64,000 nt of DNA from Cellulosilyticum sp. (GTDB lineage Bacteria; Bacillota; Clostridia; Lachnospirales; Cellulosilyticaceae), in the NCBI GenBank assembly GCA_015058045.1, contig SVDC01000010.1:1-64000 (forward strand), read 5' to 3'. Shown one piece after another: positions 42,886 to 52,694 of this stretch. Below the pieces are notes generated by a model that had not been told where the DNA came from, made no database searches, and was given only the letters and a program-made list of their open reading frames with translations. The position numbers were made by a program, and so were the translations under genes. How positions within the stretch are numbered: the stretch's first letter is position 1; each line of letters opens with the position of its first letter.

Positions 42886-45297
42886 TTACACTGTTACATC
42901 TTGACAAATGATATCTACTATACCATCTGCTGTATGCTCTTTTGCAATTAAATTAACTGCAATGCCTACATCTTTGCAGACTTTTTCAGTCTCTTCTCCA
43001 ATAGCAACTATCTTATTGCCCGTATAGGCACTAGGCTCTACTTCCAATAGATCACTTAATGCTCTTCCCGCTAACCCACTTGCAATAATTGTATAATCAA
43101 TATCATTAAAGATTCGATTGAGATCATCTTTTCTTCTTTTATCGTATATCGTTTCATATAAGTATGCAGTATCATAATAAACTCCAGCATTTTTCAGTTC
43201 ATTTTCTAATGTTGACATGCCAGATACTCCCCGCACAACGAGTACTCTATTTTCTATTGACATTTCATCAGCTTTTAATAATGGTATCCATTCTTTTGCC
43301 ATCACTTCTGAAGAATACTGGGTAGGTAGAAAATCATATTCATAACCATACGCCCATAGCTGCTCAGTCGTTGATTTCCCCACTACTGCAAATTTAATAT
43401 GTCCCAGTTTTCTTCTATCAATTTTTAATCGCTCAAGACTCTCAAAAAAGGCGCTTACCCCTGTTGCACTCACAAATGTAATCCAGTTATACCTTTGTAT
43501 ATTGCTTAATAACACTTCTGATTTGTCATTTTGAATATGACTAGTTTCTATAAGACTTATAGCTACTGTTTCTGCCCCAAGTTTTTCAAGCTTTTCTTCC
43601 ATTTCCTTTACATTATGCCTTGTCCCTGTGAGCAGAACCTTTTTCCCACTTAATGGTTTATCTAAATTCCACTGTATCTTTTCTTTTAAGTCAACCACAT
43701 CTCCTACTACAATAATTGCTGGTGTTTTGACTCTTTCTCTTTCTACAATATCAGCAATCTCTGATAGCTTTCCTACAACTGTACGTTGTCTTGCAGTTCC
43801 TCCACTTTGAATCACTGCAGCTGGGGTATTTACATCTTTTCCCCCGATAATAAGCTTATTAGCAATATCCCTAAGATTTTGAAGTCCCATTAAAAAAATT
43901 AATGTTCCATTTTGTTTCGCAAGCAAATTATAGTCAACAACCGTTTTATCCTTAGCATTTTTCTCATGTCCTGTAATAACATGGAATGATGTCGCAATCC
44001 CTCTATGCGTAACAGGAATACCAGCACCCGCTGGTACACTATAAGACGCAGAAATACCTGATACGATTTCAAATGAAATACCAGCATCTCTAAGATATAA
44101 TGCTTCTTCACCACCCCTACCAAATATAAATGGATCTCCACCTTTAAGTCTTACTACATATTTACCTTGCAATGTCTTTTTTACGATCAGTTTGTTAATC
44201 TCTTCTTGCTTTAATGTATGTAAATTTGCCCTTTTTCCAACATATAATAATTCTGCATCTATTCTAGCTTCATTAAGAATTGATGGTGAAATCAAATTGT
44301 CATAGATAATCACATCTGCTTTTTTAATACATTCTAATGCTTTTTTACTAATCATATCTTTATTTCCTGGTCCTGCACCTACTAATGAAACAAAAGAATT
44401 TGCTCTATTAAGGATTTCAATGGCAAGCTTGTGGGCAAGTTCTGTTACAGATTCTTCTGCTATGTCCTTAGTTTCTCCTTCAATATATTCAAGGTTTGCT
44501 CCATCCTTAGCATACATTCCCTTAATAGCATAACCTTCTGCTGTTGGGTAACAGTAGACACCACATGGCGCATTACAACTCCCCCCTAAATCTTCTAGAA
44601 ATCTTCTTTCTGCCATCAGTACTTTATGTATATTTGAATCATTTAATTCATCCATAATTTCTTTTAGTGAGTCATTACGTACCTCTAATGCAAGAATTCC
44701 CTGTCCTGCAGCTGGCAGAAACTCATTTATATCAAAATATTCATAACTTAAATCAGGCTCATTTAAAAGATTTAATCTTTTAAGTCCCGCTGCTGCTAAT
44801 ATAATGGCATCATATTGCCCATCACGTAATTTATCAAGTCTAGTCGGTACATTTCCACGTATGGATTTTGTTGTAATCCCAGGATTAATTGCTTTTATCT
44901 GCAATTCTCGTCTCAAGCTACTTGTACCAACTATACTTCCTACGGGCAAATCTTTTGCACAAATACCTGTCATAGTTACTAAAACATCTCTGCAATCTTC
45001 ACGTTCTATAATTGCTCCTAAAGATAGTCCCTCTGCAAGTTCCATAGGAATATCTTTTGCACTATGAACTGCAATATCTATTGTTCCTGCTCGCAATTTC
45101 TCCTCAATTTCTTGAGTAAATACACCTTTACCTCCAAATGATGTCAAAGATTTATCAAGCTCTATATCTCCTCTTGTAATAACCGGAACAATTTCAACTT
45201 CTTCTTCCGGAAACCTCTCAAGAATTCTCTCTTTCACAATATCTGTCTGAATCAAAGCTAACTTACTTTTTCTTGTTCCAATCCTAATCATACTCAT
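42886..45297 (-). CDS. HemC-CobA-HemD trifunctional fusion (PBG deaminase, uroporphyrinogen-III methylase, uroporphyrinogen-III synthase)
   Basis: About 803-805 aa. The best start is the ATG at 45297, five bases after GGAG. Residues about 5-300 are HemC, with Cys243 in LGGSCNAPCG for the dipyrromethane cofactor. Residues about 304-545 are SUMT/CobA, with VGAGPGNKDM, KGGDPFIFGRGGEE and VTHRGIATSF. Residues about 550-800 are HemD. One polypeptide therefore carries PBG to precorrin-2, the branch leading to siroheme. HemC is not fused in most bacteria. No heme-branch decarboxylase is encoded in this window. Confidence 0.93.
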   Translation of the reverse strand: MSMIRIGTRKSKLALIQTDIVKERILERFPEEEVEIVPVITRGDIELDKSLTSFGGKGVFTQEIEEKLRAGTIDIAVHSAKDIPMELAEGLSLGAIIEREDCRDVLVTMTGICAKDLPVGSIVGTSSLRRELQIKAINPGITTKSIRGNVPTRLDKLRDGQYDAIILAAAGLKRLNLLNEPDLSYEYFDINEFLPAAGQGILALEVRNDSLKEIMDELNDSNIHKVLMAERRFLEDLGGSCNAPCGVYCYPTAEGYAIKGMYAKDGANLEYIEGETKDIAEESVTELAHKLAIEILNRANSFVSLVGAGPGNKDMISKKALECIKKADVIIYDNLISPSILNEARIDAELLYVGKRANLHTLKQEEINKLIVKKTLQGKYVVRLKGGDPFIFGRGGEEALYLRDAGISFEIVSGISASYSVPAGAGIPVTHRGIATSFHVITGHEKNAKDKTVVDYNLLAKQNGTLIFLMGLQNLRDIANKLIIGGKDVNTPAAVIQSGGTARQRTVVGKLSEIADIVERERVKTPAIIVVGDVVDLKEKIQWNLDKPLSGKKVLLTGTRHNVKEMEEKLEKLGAETVAISLIETSHIQNDKSEVLLSNIQRYNWITFVSATGVSAFFESLERLKIDRRKLGHIKFAVVGKSTTEQLWAYGYEYDFLPTQYSSEVMAKEWIPLLKADEMSIENRVLVVRGVSGMSTLENELKNAGVYYDTAYLYETIYDKRRKDDLNRIFNDIDYTIIASGLAGRALSDLLEVEPSAYTGNKIVAIGEETEKVCKDVGIAVNLIAKEHTADGIVDIICQDVTV

Positions 45298-45454
45298 CCG
45301 CACTCCATGTTTATGCAGCTAATGCACATATTTTTCTGACTTGTATGACTTATTATAGCATTATATATCAAATGCACCAGTTATATTTTTTCTCAATAAC
45401 TAATTGATTAAGCAAGCTATACCCTCTTATTTTTCTTGAAAATATAAGGTTTCT

Positions 45455-45553
45455 CTATAATTCAGTATGCATCATAATCATTGTTTCACTCGTTTTAAAA
45501 CCATTTTTCTCATAAAAACCTTCAGTAGCTGGCCCATGGCAAATATATAGACT
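45455..45553 (-). pseudogene. C-terminal relic of a GNAT acetyltransferase
   Basis: Reading frame 45553 to 45455 ends in a normal stop and gives a 32-residue GNAT tail: ICHGPATEGFYEKNGF, then TSETMIMMHTEL. This is the last part of the fold (the P-x-FYEKxGF motif). A stop codon stands immediately upstream and no start is present. It is a fragment left by deletion. The surrounding 45304-45638 otherwise holds the hem promoter region (extended -10 TGCTATAAT near 45357) and nothing else clear. Confidence 0.7.
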
Positions 45554-45638
45554 TCACTATTAAACTTTCATTAAATTTAATCGCAACCCAAACACTAGTT
45601 GTATACTCATACTAAAAGATTATTTAGGGGGCATAAAA

Positions 45639-46292
45639 TTGGCTGATTTATCTCTTACACAACAGTATCTCATTTGTACTTTAAACCAAAACGGTAGTAT
45701 TTCTACAATCAATACCAAAAAACAAATCTGTTTTATAGCAAGTTGCCTATTTGAGCTACAATTGAATCATTGTCTTGAGCTAGATGAAAAAATCGTAAAA
45801 ATAACTGATGAACTTCCGCCTTCATTAAACTATCTGGAACCACTATATACCTATATCCAAAAAGAATCCCCCATTAAACTCAAAAAGATTATCAATACTT
45901 ATAACCTAACATTTACGGATACTAAAATGACTAAATTAATTGCTACGGTTGCTGACTCTCTAGCCAAATTGGAAATGGTAACTCCAACTAAATTAGGATT
46001 CTCGAATAGTAATAATGGATATATTCCTAAAGAGAAGTGTGTGAATGAAGTTATTCAAGGGATTAGGTATATATTGCTCGAAAATGATGAAATTACAGAA
46101 GAAGAGGCAATCCTAGCCATTCTATTAGATAAGAGCAGAAGCTTAAGTAAATATTTTTTAGAATCTGAGCAAAAACAAATCAATGCTAAACTCAAAGACT
46201 TATCTAATACTCCACCTAGTGTTCAAGTTCGTAAAATGATTAATTATGTTGATTTATTAATTGCCTTGACAACTCTTATAAATTTCATTTAA
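45639..46292 (+). CDS. GPP34 (GOLPH3/VPS74-like) family protein, tentative
   Basis: This 217-aa protein starts at TTG after AGGGGGC. The pattern LSLTQQYLICTLNQNG, a Cys/Leu-rich helix (FIASCLFELQLNHCLEL) and the ITEEEAILAILLDKS helix follow the GPP34 layout, in which a helical domain binds phosphoinositides in eukaryotes. The bacterial role is unknown. It has no signal or membrane segment. A clear terminator follows. Confidence 0.6.
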   Translation: MADLSLTQQYLICTLNQNGSISTINTKKQICFIASCLFELQLNHCLELDEKIVKITDELPPSLNYLEPLYTYIQKESPIKLKKIINTYNLTFTDTKMTKLIATVADSLAKLEMVTPTKLGFSNSNNGYIPKEKCVNEVIQGIRYILLENDEITEEEAILAILLDKSRSLSKYFLESEQKQINAKLKDLSNTPPSVQVRKMINYVDLLIALTTLINFI

Positions 46293-46299
46293 GTAAACG

Positions 46300-46338
46300 A
46301 AAAAACCGCAAGTATCTATTCGATACTTGCGGTTTTTT
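46300..46338 (+). terminator. Terminator of the GPP34-like gene
   Basis: A perfect stem ACCGCAAGTATC / GATACTTGCGGT with a 5-nt loop is followed by six T. Confidence 0.9.
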
Positions 46339-46456
46339 ATAGTTTTTTCTAAATGATTTTGTCAATATTTAATCACATTTTCTATTCTCTTTTCATACCT
46401 TGTACTAGAAAACTTCAGACATTTTTTGATTAACCTCCAGGAAGGAAGGAATCACG

Positions 46457-47422
46457 TTGAGAATTTTTATTTGTAATAGGCAGAAGATATGGGAAGATGA
46501 GCTTATTGATGGATTTACAGCATTAGGCCACGATGTACAAAAAGGCTATCCAGAAACTACACAGGCTTTCACTGAAATCATAGAGCGCTTCAATCCTCAA
46601 CTCATTATGACATTAGGTGGACCTACAATATATGATGAATATATTCTTGAGTATTTGGGTGAAACACAAAAAAACAGAAATTATACTTATGTTCATTGGG
46701 ATACGGAAGGTGTCAGACATTATGGTTTTACCGATAAATTTATACAAAAAACACGACCTGATATATTATTTACAGTTTGTCCTATAGTCAAAGAAATGAT
46801 GAGTCAGAGAGGATATTTGACCTATATTTTACCTTATGGGGTTAATCCAAAAGTACATTATCCACTTAACGAACCTACTATATATGATAATATTTATAGT
46901 CTTATAGCCAGCAACTATAAACATCGACCTGATGACTACAGGTGTAAATCCTATCAAACTTTATTAGATCCTCTTTTAGAAAAGCACATACCCATTCAGG
47001 TAAGAGGATATGGCTGGAAAGCTGATACTGAAAGAATTGCTAAGGGTTTACAAGTCTTTCCTTTCTGCAATTACTCAGAAATTAATAAAGTCTATAATGG
47101 TGCCTATATCAATTTGGTAATTCAAAATACTACAGAAGGTATCACTAGAAGGACTTATGAAATTCTAGGAGCAGGAGGATTTATTCTTTCTTACGATTCA
47201 TTAGAGCTTAGAAAGCACTTTAAGAGCGGTAAGGAATTACTCATTAGCTCTTCACCAGAAGAAACTCTTGAAATTGTTGATTACTATAATACTCACCCCG
47301 AAGAATATTGGGCTATAAGAAAAAATGCTGCTAAGCGAGCTCATGAATTTACTTATGAGAAGCGATTAAAACAGGTTTTTGAAGAAATAAGGCTCGATGG
47401 TAAAATCTTATTACCAACTTAA
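46457..47422 (+). CDS. CgeB-type glycosyltransferase
   Basis: This 321-aa protein starts at TTG with AGGAAGGAA upstream. It has a GT-B type layout: the N-terminal Rossmann half begins RIFICNRQKIWED, and the C-terminal half has the nucleotide-sugar part EGITRRTYEILGAGGF and the terminal helix. CgeB-like proteins glycosylate spore or surface components; the acceptor is unknown. It is followed by a bidirectional terminator and a 5S-tRNA-Gly unit. Confidence 0.85.
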   Translation: MRIFICNRQKIWEDELIDGFTALGHDVQKGYPETTQAFTEIIERFNPQLIMTLGGPTIYDEYILEYLGETQKNRNYTYVHWDTEGVRHYGFTDKFIQKTRPDILFTVCPIVKEMMSQRGYLTYILPYGVNPKVHYPLNEPTIYDNIYSLIASNYKHRPDDYRCKSYQTLLDPLLEKHIPIQVRGYGWKADTERIAKGLQVFPFCNYSEINKVYNGAYINLVIQNTTEGITRRTYEILGAGGFILSYDSLELRKHFKSGKELLISSSPEETLEIVDYYNTHPEEYWAIRKNAAKRAHEFTYEKRLKQVFEEIRLDGKILLPT

Positions 47423-47431
47423 TTCTTAAAC

Positions 47432-47474
47432 AAAAAGAGTCCAAGTAACTTAAAGTTACTTGGACTCTTTTTTT
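47432..47474. terminator. Bidirectional terminator between the CgeB-type gene and tRNA-Gly
   Basis: A stem AAAGAGTCCAAGTAACTT and its complement carries T-runs on both strands. It ends both the plus-strand glycosyltransferase and the minus-strand 5S-tRNA unit. Confidence 0.9.
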
Positions 47475-47479
47475 ACTAG

Positions 47480-47552
47480 AGCGCGAAACGGGACTCGAAC
47501 CCGCGACCCTCTCCTTGGCAAGGAGATGCTCTACCAACTGAGCCATTCGCGC
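47480..47552 (-). tRNA. tRNA-Gly (GCC anticodon), copy 1
   Basis: 73 nt, acceptor GCGCGAA/TTCGCGC, anticodon loop TTGCCAA, T-loop TTCGAGT, no encoded CCA. It is 5 nt from the 5S gene. It is identical to the copy at 54246-54318. Confidence 0.95.
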
Positions 47553-47557
47553 ATGGA

Positions 47558-47674
47558 TTTGGCAACCACCTACTCTCCCAGTCGGTCTCCCAACAAGTAC
47601 CATCGGCCGCTCAGGTCTTAACCTGCGTGTTCGGGATGGAAACGGGTGTTTCCCCTGAGCGCATCGTCACCAAA
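47558..47674 (-). rRNA. rrf: 5S ribosomal RNA (copy 2)
   Basis: 117 nt with the same conserved 5S blocks as copy 1. It differs in a few bases, for example CTCAGG where copy 1 has CTAAGC-type pairing. No 23S is upstream. Confidence 0.95.
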
Positions 47675-47706
47675 AGTTTTCTGTAGTTCTCTTGACTACA
47701 GATATA

Positions 47707-47735
47707 ATCTTACACTATAAGTTGATACATGTCAA
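47707..47735 (-). promoter_or_regulatory. Promoter of the second 5S-tRNA-Gly unit
   Basis: A perfect TTGACA and a TAAGAT -10 are 17 bp apart. The start is near 47700, where a 7-bp stem-loop (CTGTAGT/ACTACAG, 47681-47701) begins. Confidence 0.8.
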
Positions 47736-47795
47736 CCATTTTTTTATTTTTATGTCATGCTGCGATAAAAATTTTACTTCACAAAAGGAACTCAC

Positions 47796-48503
47796 CTAGT
47801 CTATTTCCATAGTATCGATATTATTAAAGGTATAGATAAGCGTTAAAATGATACTTAAAGCTGCAATACCACCTAATATTAAAATTCTATAGAAATAATC
47901 CGCCACATCTAACCCCTCCCCCACATTGGAAATGGATAAAGAAGTCACAATAACAGAAGCCACTATAGTGTGGGATACTGATTTTTTTCTCATACCAAAG
48001 AACAGCGGTACAATAGCTAAAAATCCACTTACAACAATACATAAGCCTACAGTTGGTAAAACATATCTAACCATTTCTATCCCTACTCCTCCTGGAACAA
48101 AATGAATAAAATGTTCTGCTATACTTGCACCTGCCATAACAAATATATTGCTAATCAATACATTTAATCCTGTAAATACATAAACAATAACAAGCTTAGC
48201 CATTAATAGTTTCTTGCGATTAATAGGATACATAAACATGAGCTGCATTGTTTTATTTTTATACTCAGATACAGTAAACTTTGCTAGGATGACACTTCCA
48301 TAAATAATAAAGGTACCCATAGTCATTAATGCAATAAACAATCCCATCTCCTTATCGCTTGCAAAAGACTCCTCAAGTTCTACCTTTCCTGTAATACCTA
48401 TCAATAGAACACTTGCTAGTAAAATGAGATTTGCTATAATAACTCCTTTAGTCACCATGCTAAATTTAAATTTCTTCATTTCTAACCTTATCAGATTAAA
48501 CAC
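47796..48503 (-). CDS. ABC-2 type transporter permease
   Basis: This 235-aa protein has about six transmembrane helices, with no extracellular domain and no ATPase motifs. It overlaps the ATPase gene by 8 bp. Size and context match the permeases of bacitracin/lantibiotic-type or BcrAB-like exporters. It probably removes a cell-envelope-active compound; the substrate is unknown. Confidence 0.88.
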   Translation of the reverse strand: MFNLIRLEMKKFKFSMVTKGVIIANLILLASVLLIGITGKVELEESFASDKEMGLFIALMTMGTFIIYGSVILAKFTVSEYKNKTMQLMFMYPINRKKLLMAKLVIVYVFTGLNVLISNIFVMAGASIAEHFIHFVPGGVGIEMVRYVLPTVGLCIVVSGFLAIVPLFFGMRKKSVSHTIVASVIVTSLSISNVGEGLDVADYFYRILILGGIAALSIILTLIYTFNNIDTMEID

Positions 48504-49416
48504 AGAGTCCTTCCCCCTTTGTAAGTCTTAAAAAATAATCTTCCAGAGATCCCCTTCTCTGACTAATACTTTCCAAATTAATGCCATGCGTAATAAGTAT
48601 TTGAGACACTTTATTAATTGTCACACTATCATCATAGATTCGTACAACATGCTCATCTATTATACGTAATGCCGAAATCCCTAATTGCATTTCAATGAGT
48701 CCTACCGTTTTTGTCACATCATCTACTACTATTTCTATATATTCCTCTTGTAAATGATGGATTTCATTCATAGCAACTTCTTTTATAAGTCTTCCTTCCT
48801 GAATAACCCCAATAGTATCTGCAATTTGTTCAACCTCACTTAATATATGACTGGAAATCATCACCGTAATGCCATATTCTCTACTTAGTTTTTTAATTAA
48901 GTTTCTGATTTCACTAATGCCTTCTGGATCTAATCCATTAATAGGCTCATCCAAAATCAATAACTCAGGCTTTGTTAAAATTGCTCTAGCTAATGCAAGT
49001 CGTTGTTTCATACCTAACGAAAAATGACCAACAGCTTTATTCTTCTCTATTAAATTAACTAATTTAAGCACCTCATCAATTTCTTTCAAGTTGTAGTACC
49101 CCATATATTCACAATGTAATTCTAGATTTTCCTTAGCTGTTAATTTCTCATAAAATATAGGATTTTCGATAATAGCTCCCACTCTTTTTAGATGCTCTAC
49201 TGAATTCATCTTTACCTCTTCCCCAAATAACTCGATACTACCACTTGTAGGCTGAAGCAAATTCATGATTAATTTCATAACAGTACTTTTACCTGCACCA
49301 TTAGGTCCTAAAAAGCCATAAACTTCTCCCTTTTTTATATGAAGATTTACATCCTGAACTACCTCTTTATCTTTGAAGCATTTTACTAAATGATGTGTCT
49401 GTAATATATATGTCAT
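48496..49416 (-). CDS. ABC transporter ATP-binding protein (BcrA-like)
   Basis: This 306-aa ATPase has Walker A GPNGAGKST (35-43), signature FSLGMKQRL, Walker B LLILDEP and a C-terminal extension of about 90 residues as in antibiotic-export ATPases. It pairs with the permease that overlaps it and lies just after the kinase gene. The whole set is a two-component-controlled exporter. Confidence 0.93.
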   Translation of the reverse strand: MTYILQTHHLVKCFKDKEVVQDVNLHIKKGEVYGFLGPNGAGKSTVMKLIMNLLQPTSGSIELFGEEVKMNSVEHLKRVGAIIENPIFYEKLTAKENLELHCEYMGYYNLKEIDEVLKLVNLIEKNKAVGHFSLGMKQRLALARAILTKPELLILDEPINGLDPEGISEIRNLIKKLSREYGITVMISSHILSEVEQIADTIGVIQEGRLIKEVAMNEIHHLQEEYIEIVVDDVTKTVGLIEMQLGISALRIIDEHVVRIYDDSVTINKVSQILITHGINLESISQRRGSLEDYFLRLTKGEGLCV

Positions 49417-49503
49417 TGGCTTACCCCTTTCCTCTTTGCTATGACCTTATATTAATCCTCGAACTTCTCATTTCTCTTACACATTCCTTACTTTTTTCTT
49501 AAT

Positions 49504-50424
49504 TTAACAAGAAAACTTATTAAACTTACAAGAAAATACCGTCCTCTTATAAGGCACACTCTCTAAATGAATTTCTCCGCCTAATGCCTCTACCAATTCT
49601 TTAGTGATGGTTAATCCCAGTCCACTCCCTTGATAAGTCTTGCTTCTAGAATCCTCCAAGGTATACATTCTTTCAAAAACTTCTTCTTTATATTGCTCTG
49701 AAATTCCTTTTCCCTTATCAATCACCTCAATCACTACAGCGTGCTTGTCCTCTTTCAAATACAACCCTAAGTATTTTCCTGCTTCTCCATATTTTAAGGC
49801 ATTGGATATCAGGTTATTTAAAATTCTATTTAGTGCACTTCTATTTCCTAAAATAAATATGGCTTCTTCTGGCACACTAATATCCACCTCGAAAAAATTA
49901 GCCTGCAAGGTATTATAGTAATCTAGTATATTCATACGGCAGATTTCACTTAAATCTACCTTTTCCAATTTAATTTCTTTATCTCCTGATTCTAGCTTTG
50001 CAAGATCAAAGAATTTATTAATTAATGCCAGTACTTCCTGTACTTTTTGATAAGTTTTATGTATCATTTCATCTTCTTTATATTTCATTTCTAGTAGTTC
50101 TAAATAACCCAGTACTACAGTTAATGGTGTTTTTAAGTCATGGGAAATATTAGAAAGCATTTTTTTCATAGAAATTCTTGCCTTATTATATTTCACTAGA
50201 TTTTTATGATTAAAATCTAAAAGATCATTGATACTACATATATGAGCTCTCATTTCTTTGTCTAAGGTACTTTGTTTAATTCGTTCTACCGTATCTTGTT
50301 GTATTAATTCATCTAACTTAGAAGTTATATAACATAATTCTTTCTTAAGTACCATACGTCTTCTGCGCTCCACTACAAAGCAAATTCCCAGAATGAGAAT
50401 TCCACCACTTAATATGATTTCCAT
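49504..50424 (-). CDS. Sensor histidine kinase
   Basis: This 306-aa protein has a short N-terminal membrane helix (about 3-20) and almost no extracellular part. The HisKA phosphoacceptor is in SNISHDLKTPL (about 96-106), followed by the HATPase motifs NRILNNLISNALKYG and DKGKGI, then GSGLGLTITKEL. With so little outside the membrane it probably senses through the membrane or through the transporter. Its start is adjacent to the regulator's stop codon. Confidence 0.93.
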   Translation of the reverse strand: MEIILSGGILILGICFVVERRRRMVLKKELCYITSKLDELIQQDTVERIKQSTLDKEMRAHICSINDLLDFNHKNLVKYNKARISMKKMLSNISHDLKTPLTVVLGYLELLEMKYKEDEMIHKTYQKVQEVLALINKFFDLAKLESGDKEIKLEKVDLSEICRMNILDYYNTLQANFFEVDISVPEEAIFILGNRSALNRILNNLISNALKYGEAGKYLGLYLKEDKHAVVIEVIDKGKGISEQYKEEVFERMYTLEDSRSKTYQGSGLGLTITKELVEALGGEIHLESVPYKRTVFSCKFNKFSC

Positions 50425-51117
50425 TTACTCATCCTCCATCTTATATCCAATTCCCCATAGAGTTTTTATATAAACTGGCTCTGCAGTATCTTCTATCTTT
50501 TCTCTCACTCTTCTTATATGTACATTAATCACATTATCCTCTCCATAATACGCCTCTCCCCAAACAGCTTGATAAATTTGTGCCTTGGTATAAACCTTAT
50601 TTTTATTGGTAACAAAAAGCTTTAGTATTTCAAACTCCTTTGAGGTTAGTTTGATGAGCTCTCCTCTCTTTTTCACCTGATAATTTTCAAGATCTATCTC
50701 CAACTCTCTAATCTTGATAATCTGAGGTTGTTTAGTTTCATGAGACTGCGTATACCTTGTTGCTCTTCTAATATTGGCTTTAATTCTGGCAGATAGTTCT
50801 ACCAAGGAAAAAGGCTTAGTTAAATAATCATCTGCTCCAAATCCTAGTCCCATTGCTTTATCTCCCTCACTATCCTTTGCAGATACGATGATAATCGGCG
50901 TTAAACTCTTCTCTCTAATCCCCTTCATAACACGCATTCCATCTAATTGGGGAATCATTAAATCTAGCAGAACTAAATCAAAGGCTTCTCTTTCAAAAAT
51001 CTGTAATGCTTCAACCCCATCAAATGCTCTTTTCACCTCAAAACCTTCATTAGCTAAGTAATCACTTACCATATCACTGATATTTATATCATCTTCAACG
51101 ATTAATATTTTTTCCAC
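50425..51117 (-). CDS. OmpR/PhoB-family response regulator
   Basis: From a GTG at 51117 it has 230 aa. GGGGGAG lies three bases upstream; the ATG at 51135 has no site. The receiver domain has the phosphoacceptor aspartate in LLDLMIPQLDG and the lysine in TKPFS. The C-terminal winged helix ends in IKTLWGIGYKME. It works with the kinase encoded next and probably controls the ABC exporter. First gene of the operon. Confidence 0.94.
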   Translation of the reverse strand: MEKILIVEDDINISDMVSDYLANEGFEVKRAFDGVEALQIFEREAFDLVLLDLMIPQLDGMRVMKGIREKSLTPIIIVSAKDSEGDKAMGLGFGADDYLTKPFSLVELSARIKANIRRATRYTQSHETKQPQIIKIRELEIDLENYQVKKRGELIKLTSKEFEILKLFVTNKNKVYTKAQIYQAVWGEAYYGEDNVINVHIRRVREKIEDTAEPVYIKTLWGIGYKMEDE

Positions 51118-51321
51118 TATGCTCCCCCATTTCAATATTTCCCTTTATCCTGTTACGCCATATTTAACAAATATTTTCTTTTCATATTGATTTATTCTAT
51201 CATAGAGTATAACGCAATTTTACTGAATTAAATCAATTTTCATTTAAAATATATCACCTTTCTTCTATAATCATCTTTTCTCAGTTATACTTATTCTTAT
51301 ACTTTACTAGGAGGTAACAAA

Positions 51322-52593
51322 ATGAAACATATCAAACAATATCCGTTTCTTTTTTCAATCATTCTTTCTGTTATCATAGGCGAAGGTCTTGTAATATGCG
51401 GTTCAATACGTGATTTAACCAACCCCCATGCTCATCTTATATTCTCTGATATCATGACATTATTATTCCTCGGCATCCTCTGTGCTATTTTAATTGTATA
51501 TCCCTTTATATTAACCCTATTCAATACGCTATTTCTTTTTAAAACAAGTAAAGATATCATCTTCTTCAAATGTGCTACCCTTGTATTAGGTTCTCTCTAT
51601 TCATCTCTGTATCTAAGCATTTCTAACATCTCATTTACAAGTAATTGGAACCAAGCACTTTTAGACACCGAACTCCATACCCCTATATTTACCGAAAGCA
51701 TTCCAACACTTATAATCATCCTATGTATTTCTCTATTAGGTTACTTACTATTAACGCTTATACCTTTAGGAAAATTATCTCCTCTGTTGATTGTATGCAG
51801 TATTTCTGCACTGTATCTTGGCATTATTGAGTGCACATTATGGATTATTCAAACATGGGGTGATGTTTACCTTATTCTATTTCCTTTTAACTGCATTCTA
51901 CTTGCCACACAACTTATTATTAAGAAAATCCAAGAGTGGAACCACATATCTACTCCATCAAGATCTTATAGCCATCCATTGCTTAATAGATGCAACCACT
52001 TCTTAATGAAGTCATCACGCTGGCCAGTGGCTGCCTTTTTCTTAATGTGGCCCCTATCAGGAATCATCATCTGCATTCTTGTGCTTTTTGGTCAAGAACC
52101 TGATGCCGCTATAAAAGCTTGGACTGAAACAAGTGACTGGAATCTATCTAATCGCACCTCACCTTCCCCACTCCAACCTTTAAATTCAGACGGACATTAT
52201 CTTTGTACAGTGGCAGCAGGTGGACATCGTCAGCTTGTAAAACCAATACGACTAGGCAAAAGACATGGGCATGAAATTATTGTTAATAGACAACTTTGCA
52301 TTGCTAATGCTTTTGAACAAATATTAGAAGAAAAAACACCTACCTTGCATCATCATATACGCTCTTTTTACGATACTTATGGTTTTCCTATTGCAAGACT
52401 CATTCGCTCACCTTACATAGCTGATTTAATCTATATCTTGATGAAACCTTTGGAATGGTTCTTTCTATTCATTTTATATTTCTGTGATACCAATCCAGAA
52501 AATCGAATTGCCATTCAATATTTACCTAAAGAGCACTCTTTAGATTTCACACAATACACAACTCAAAACCATAAAGTTAGTCGTAAAGTTTAA
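51322..52593 (+). CDS. Polytopic membrane protein, DUF6688-like
   Basis: This 423-aa protein has an ATG after GGAGGT. There are about six N-terminal membrane helices (residues 10-260), then a soluble C-terminal part with CTVAAGGHRQLVKPIR, HGHEIIVNRQL and IANAFEQILEE. These resemble the DUF6688 family in memory only. Function is unknown. It is divergent from the two-component operon and upstream of the tandem glycosyltransferase-like genes. Confidence 0.6.
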   Translation: MKHIKQYPFLFSIILSVIIGEGLVICGSIRDLTNPHAHLIFSDIMTLLFLGILCAILIVYPFILTLFNTLFLFKTSKDIIFFKCATLVLGSLYSSLYLSISNISFTSNWNQALLDTELHTPIFTESIPTLIIILCISLLGYLLLTLIPLGKLSPLLIVCSISALYLGIIECTLWIIQTWGDVYLILFPFNCILLATQLIIKKIQEWNHISTPSRSYSHPLLNRCNHFLMKSSRWPVAAFFLMWPLSGIIICILVLFGQEPDAAIKAWTETSDWNLSNRTSPSPLQPLNSDGHYLCTVAAGGHRQLVKPIRLGKRHGHEIIVNRQLCIANAFEQILEEKTPTLHHHIRSFYDTYGFPIARLIRSPYIADLIYILMKPLEWFFLFILYFCDTNPENRIAIQYLPKEHSLDFTQYTTQNHKVSRKV

Positions 52594-52694
52594 AGTCTCG
52601 AATAGAATAATAATAATGAGAATATATGCTATTTTAAAATACAAAAGCCTAAAATATGTTGATCGTTAAAAAAAATTGGAGGTAACATAGCCGT

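Noticed and set aside
47349-47603. An 84-aa minus-strand reading frame over the tRNA and 5S genes
   Set aside because: It translates structured RNA genes and the terminator and has no ribosome-binding site.
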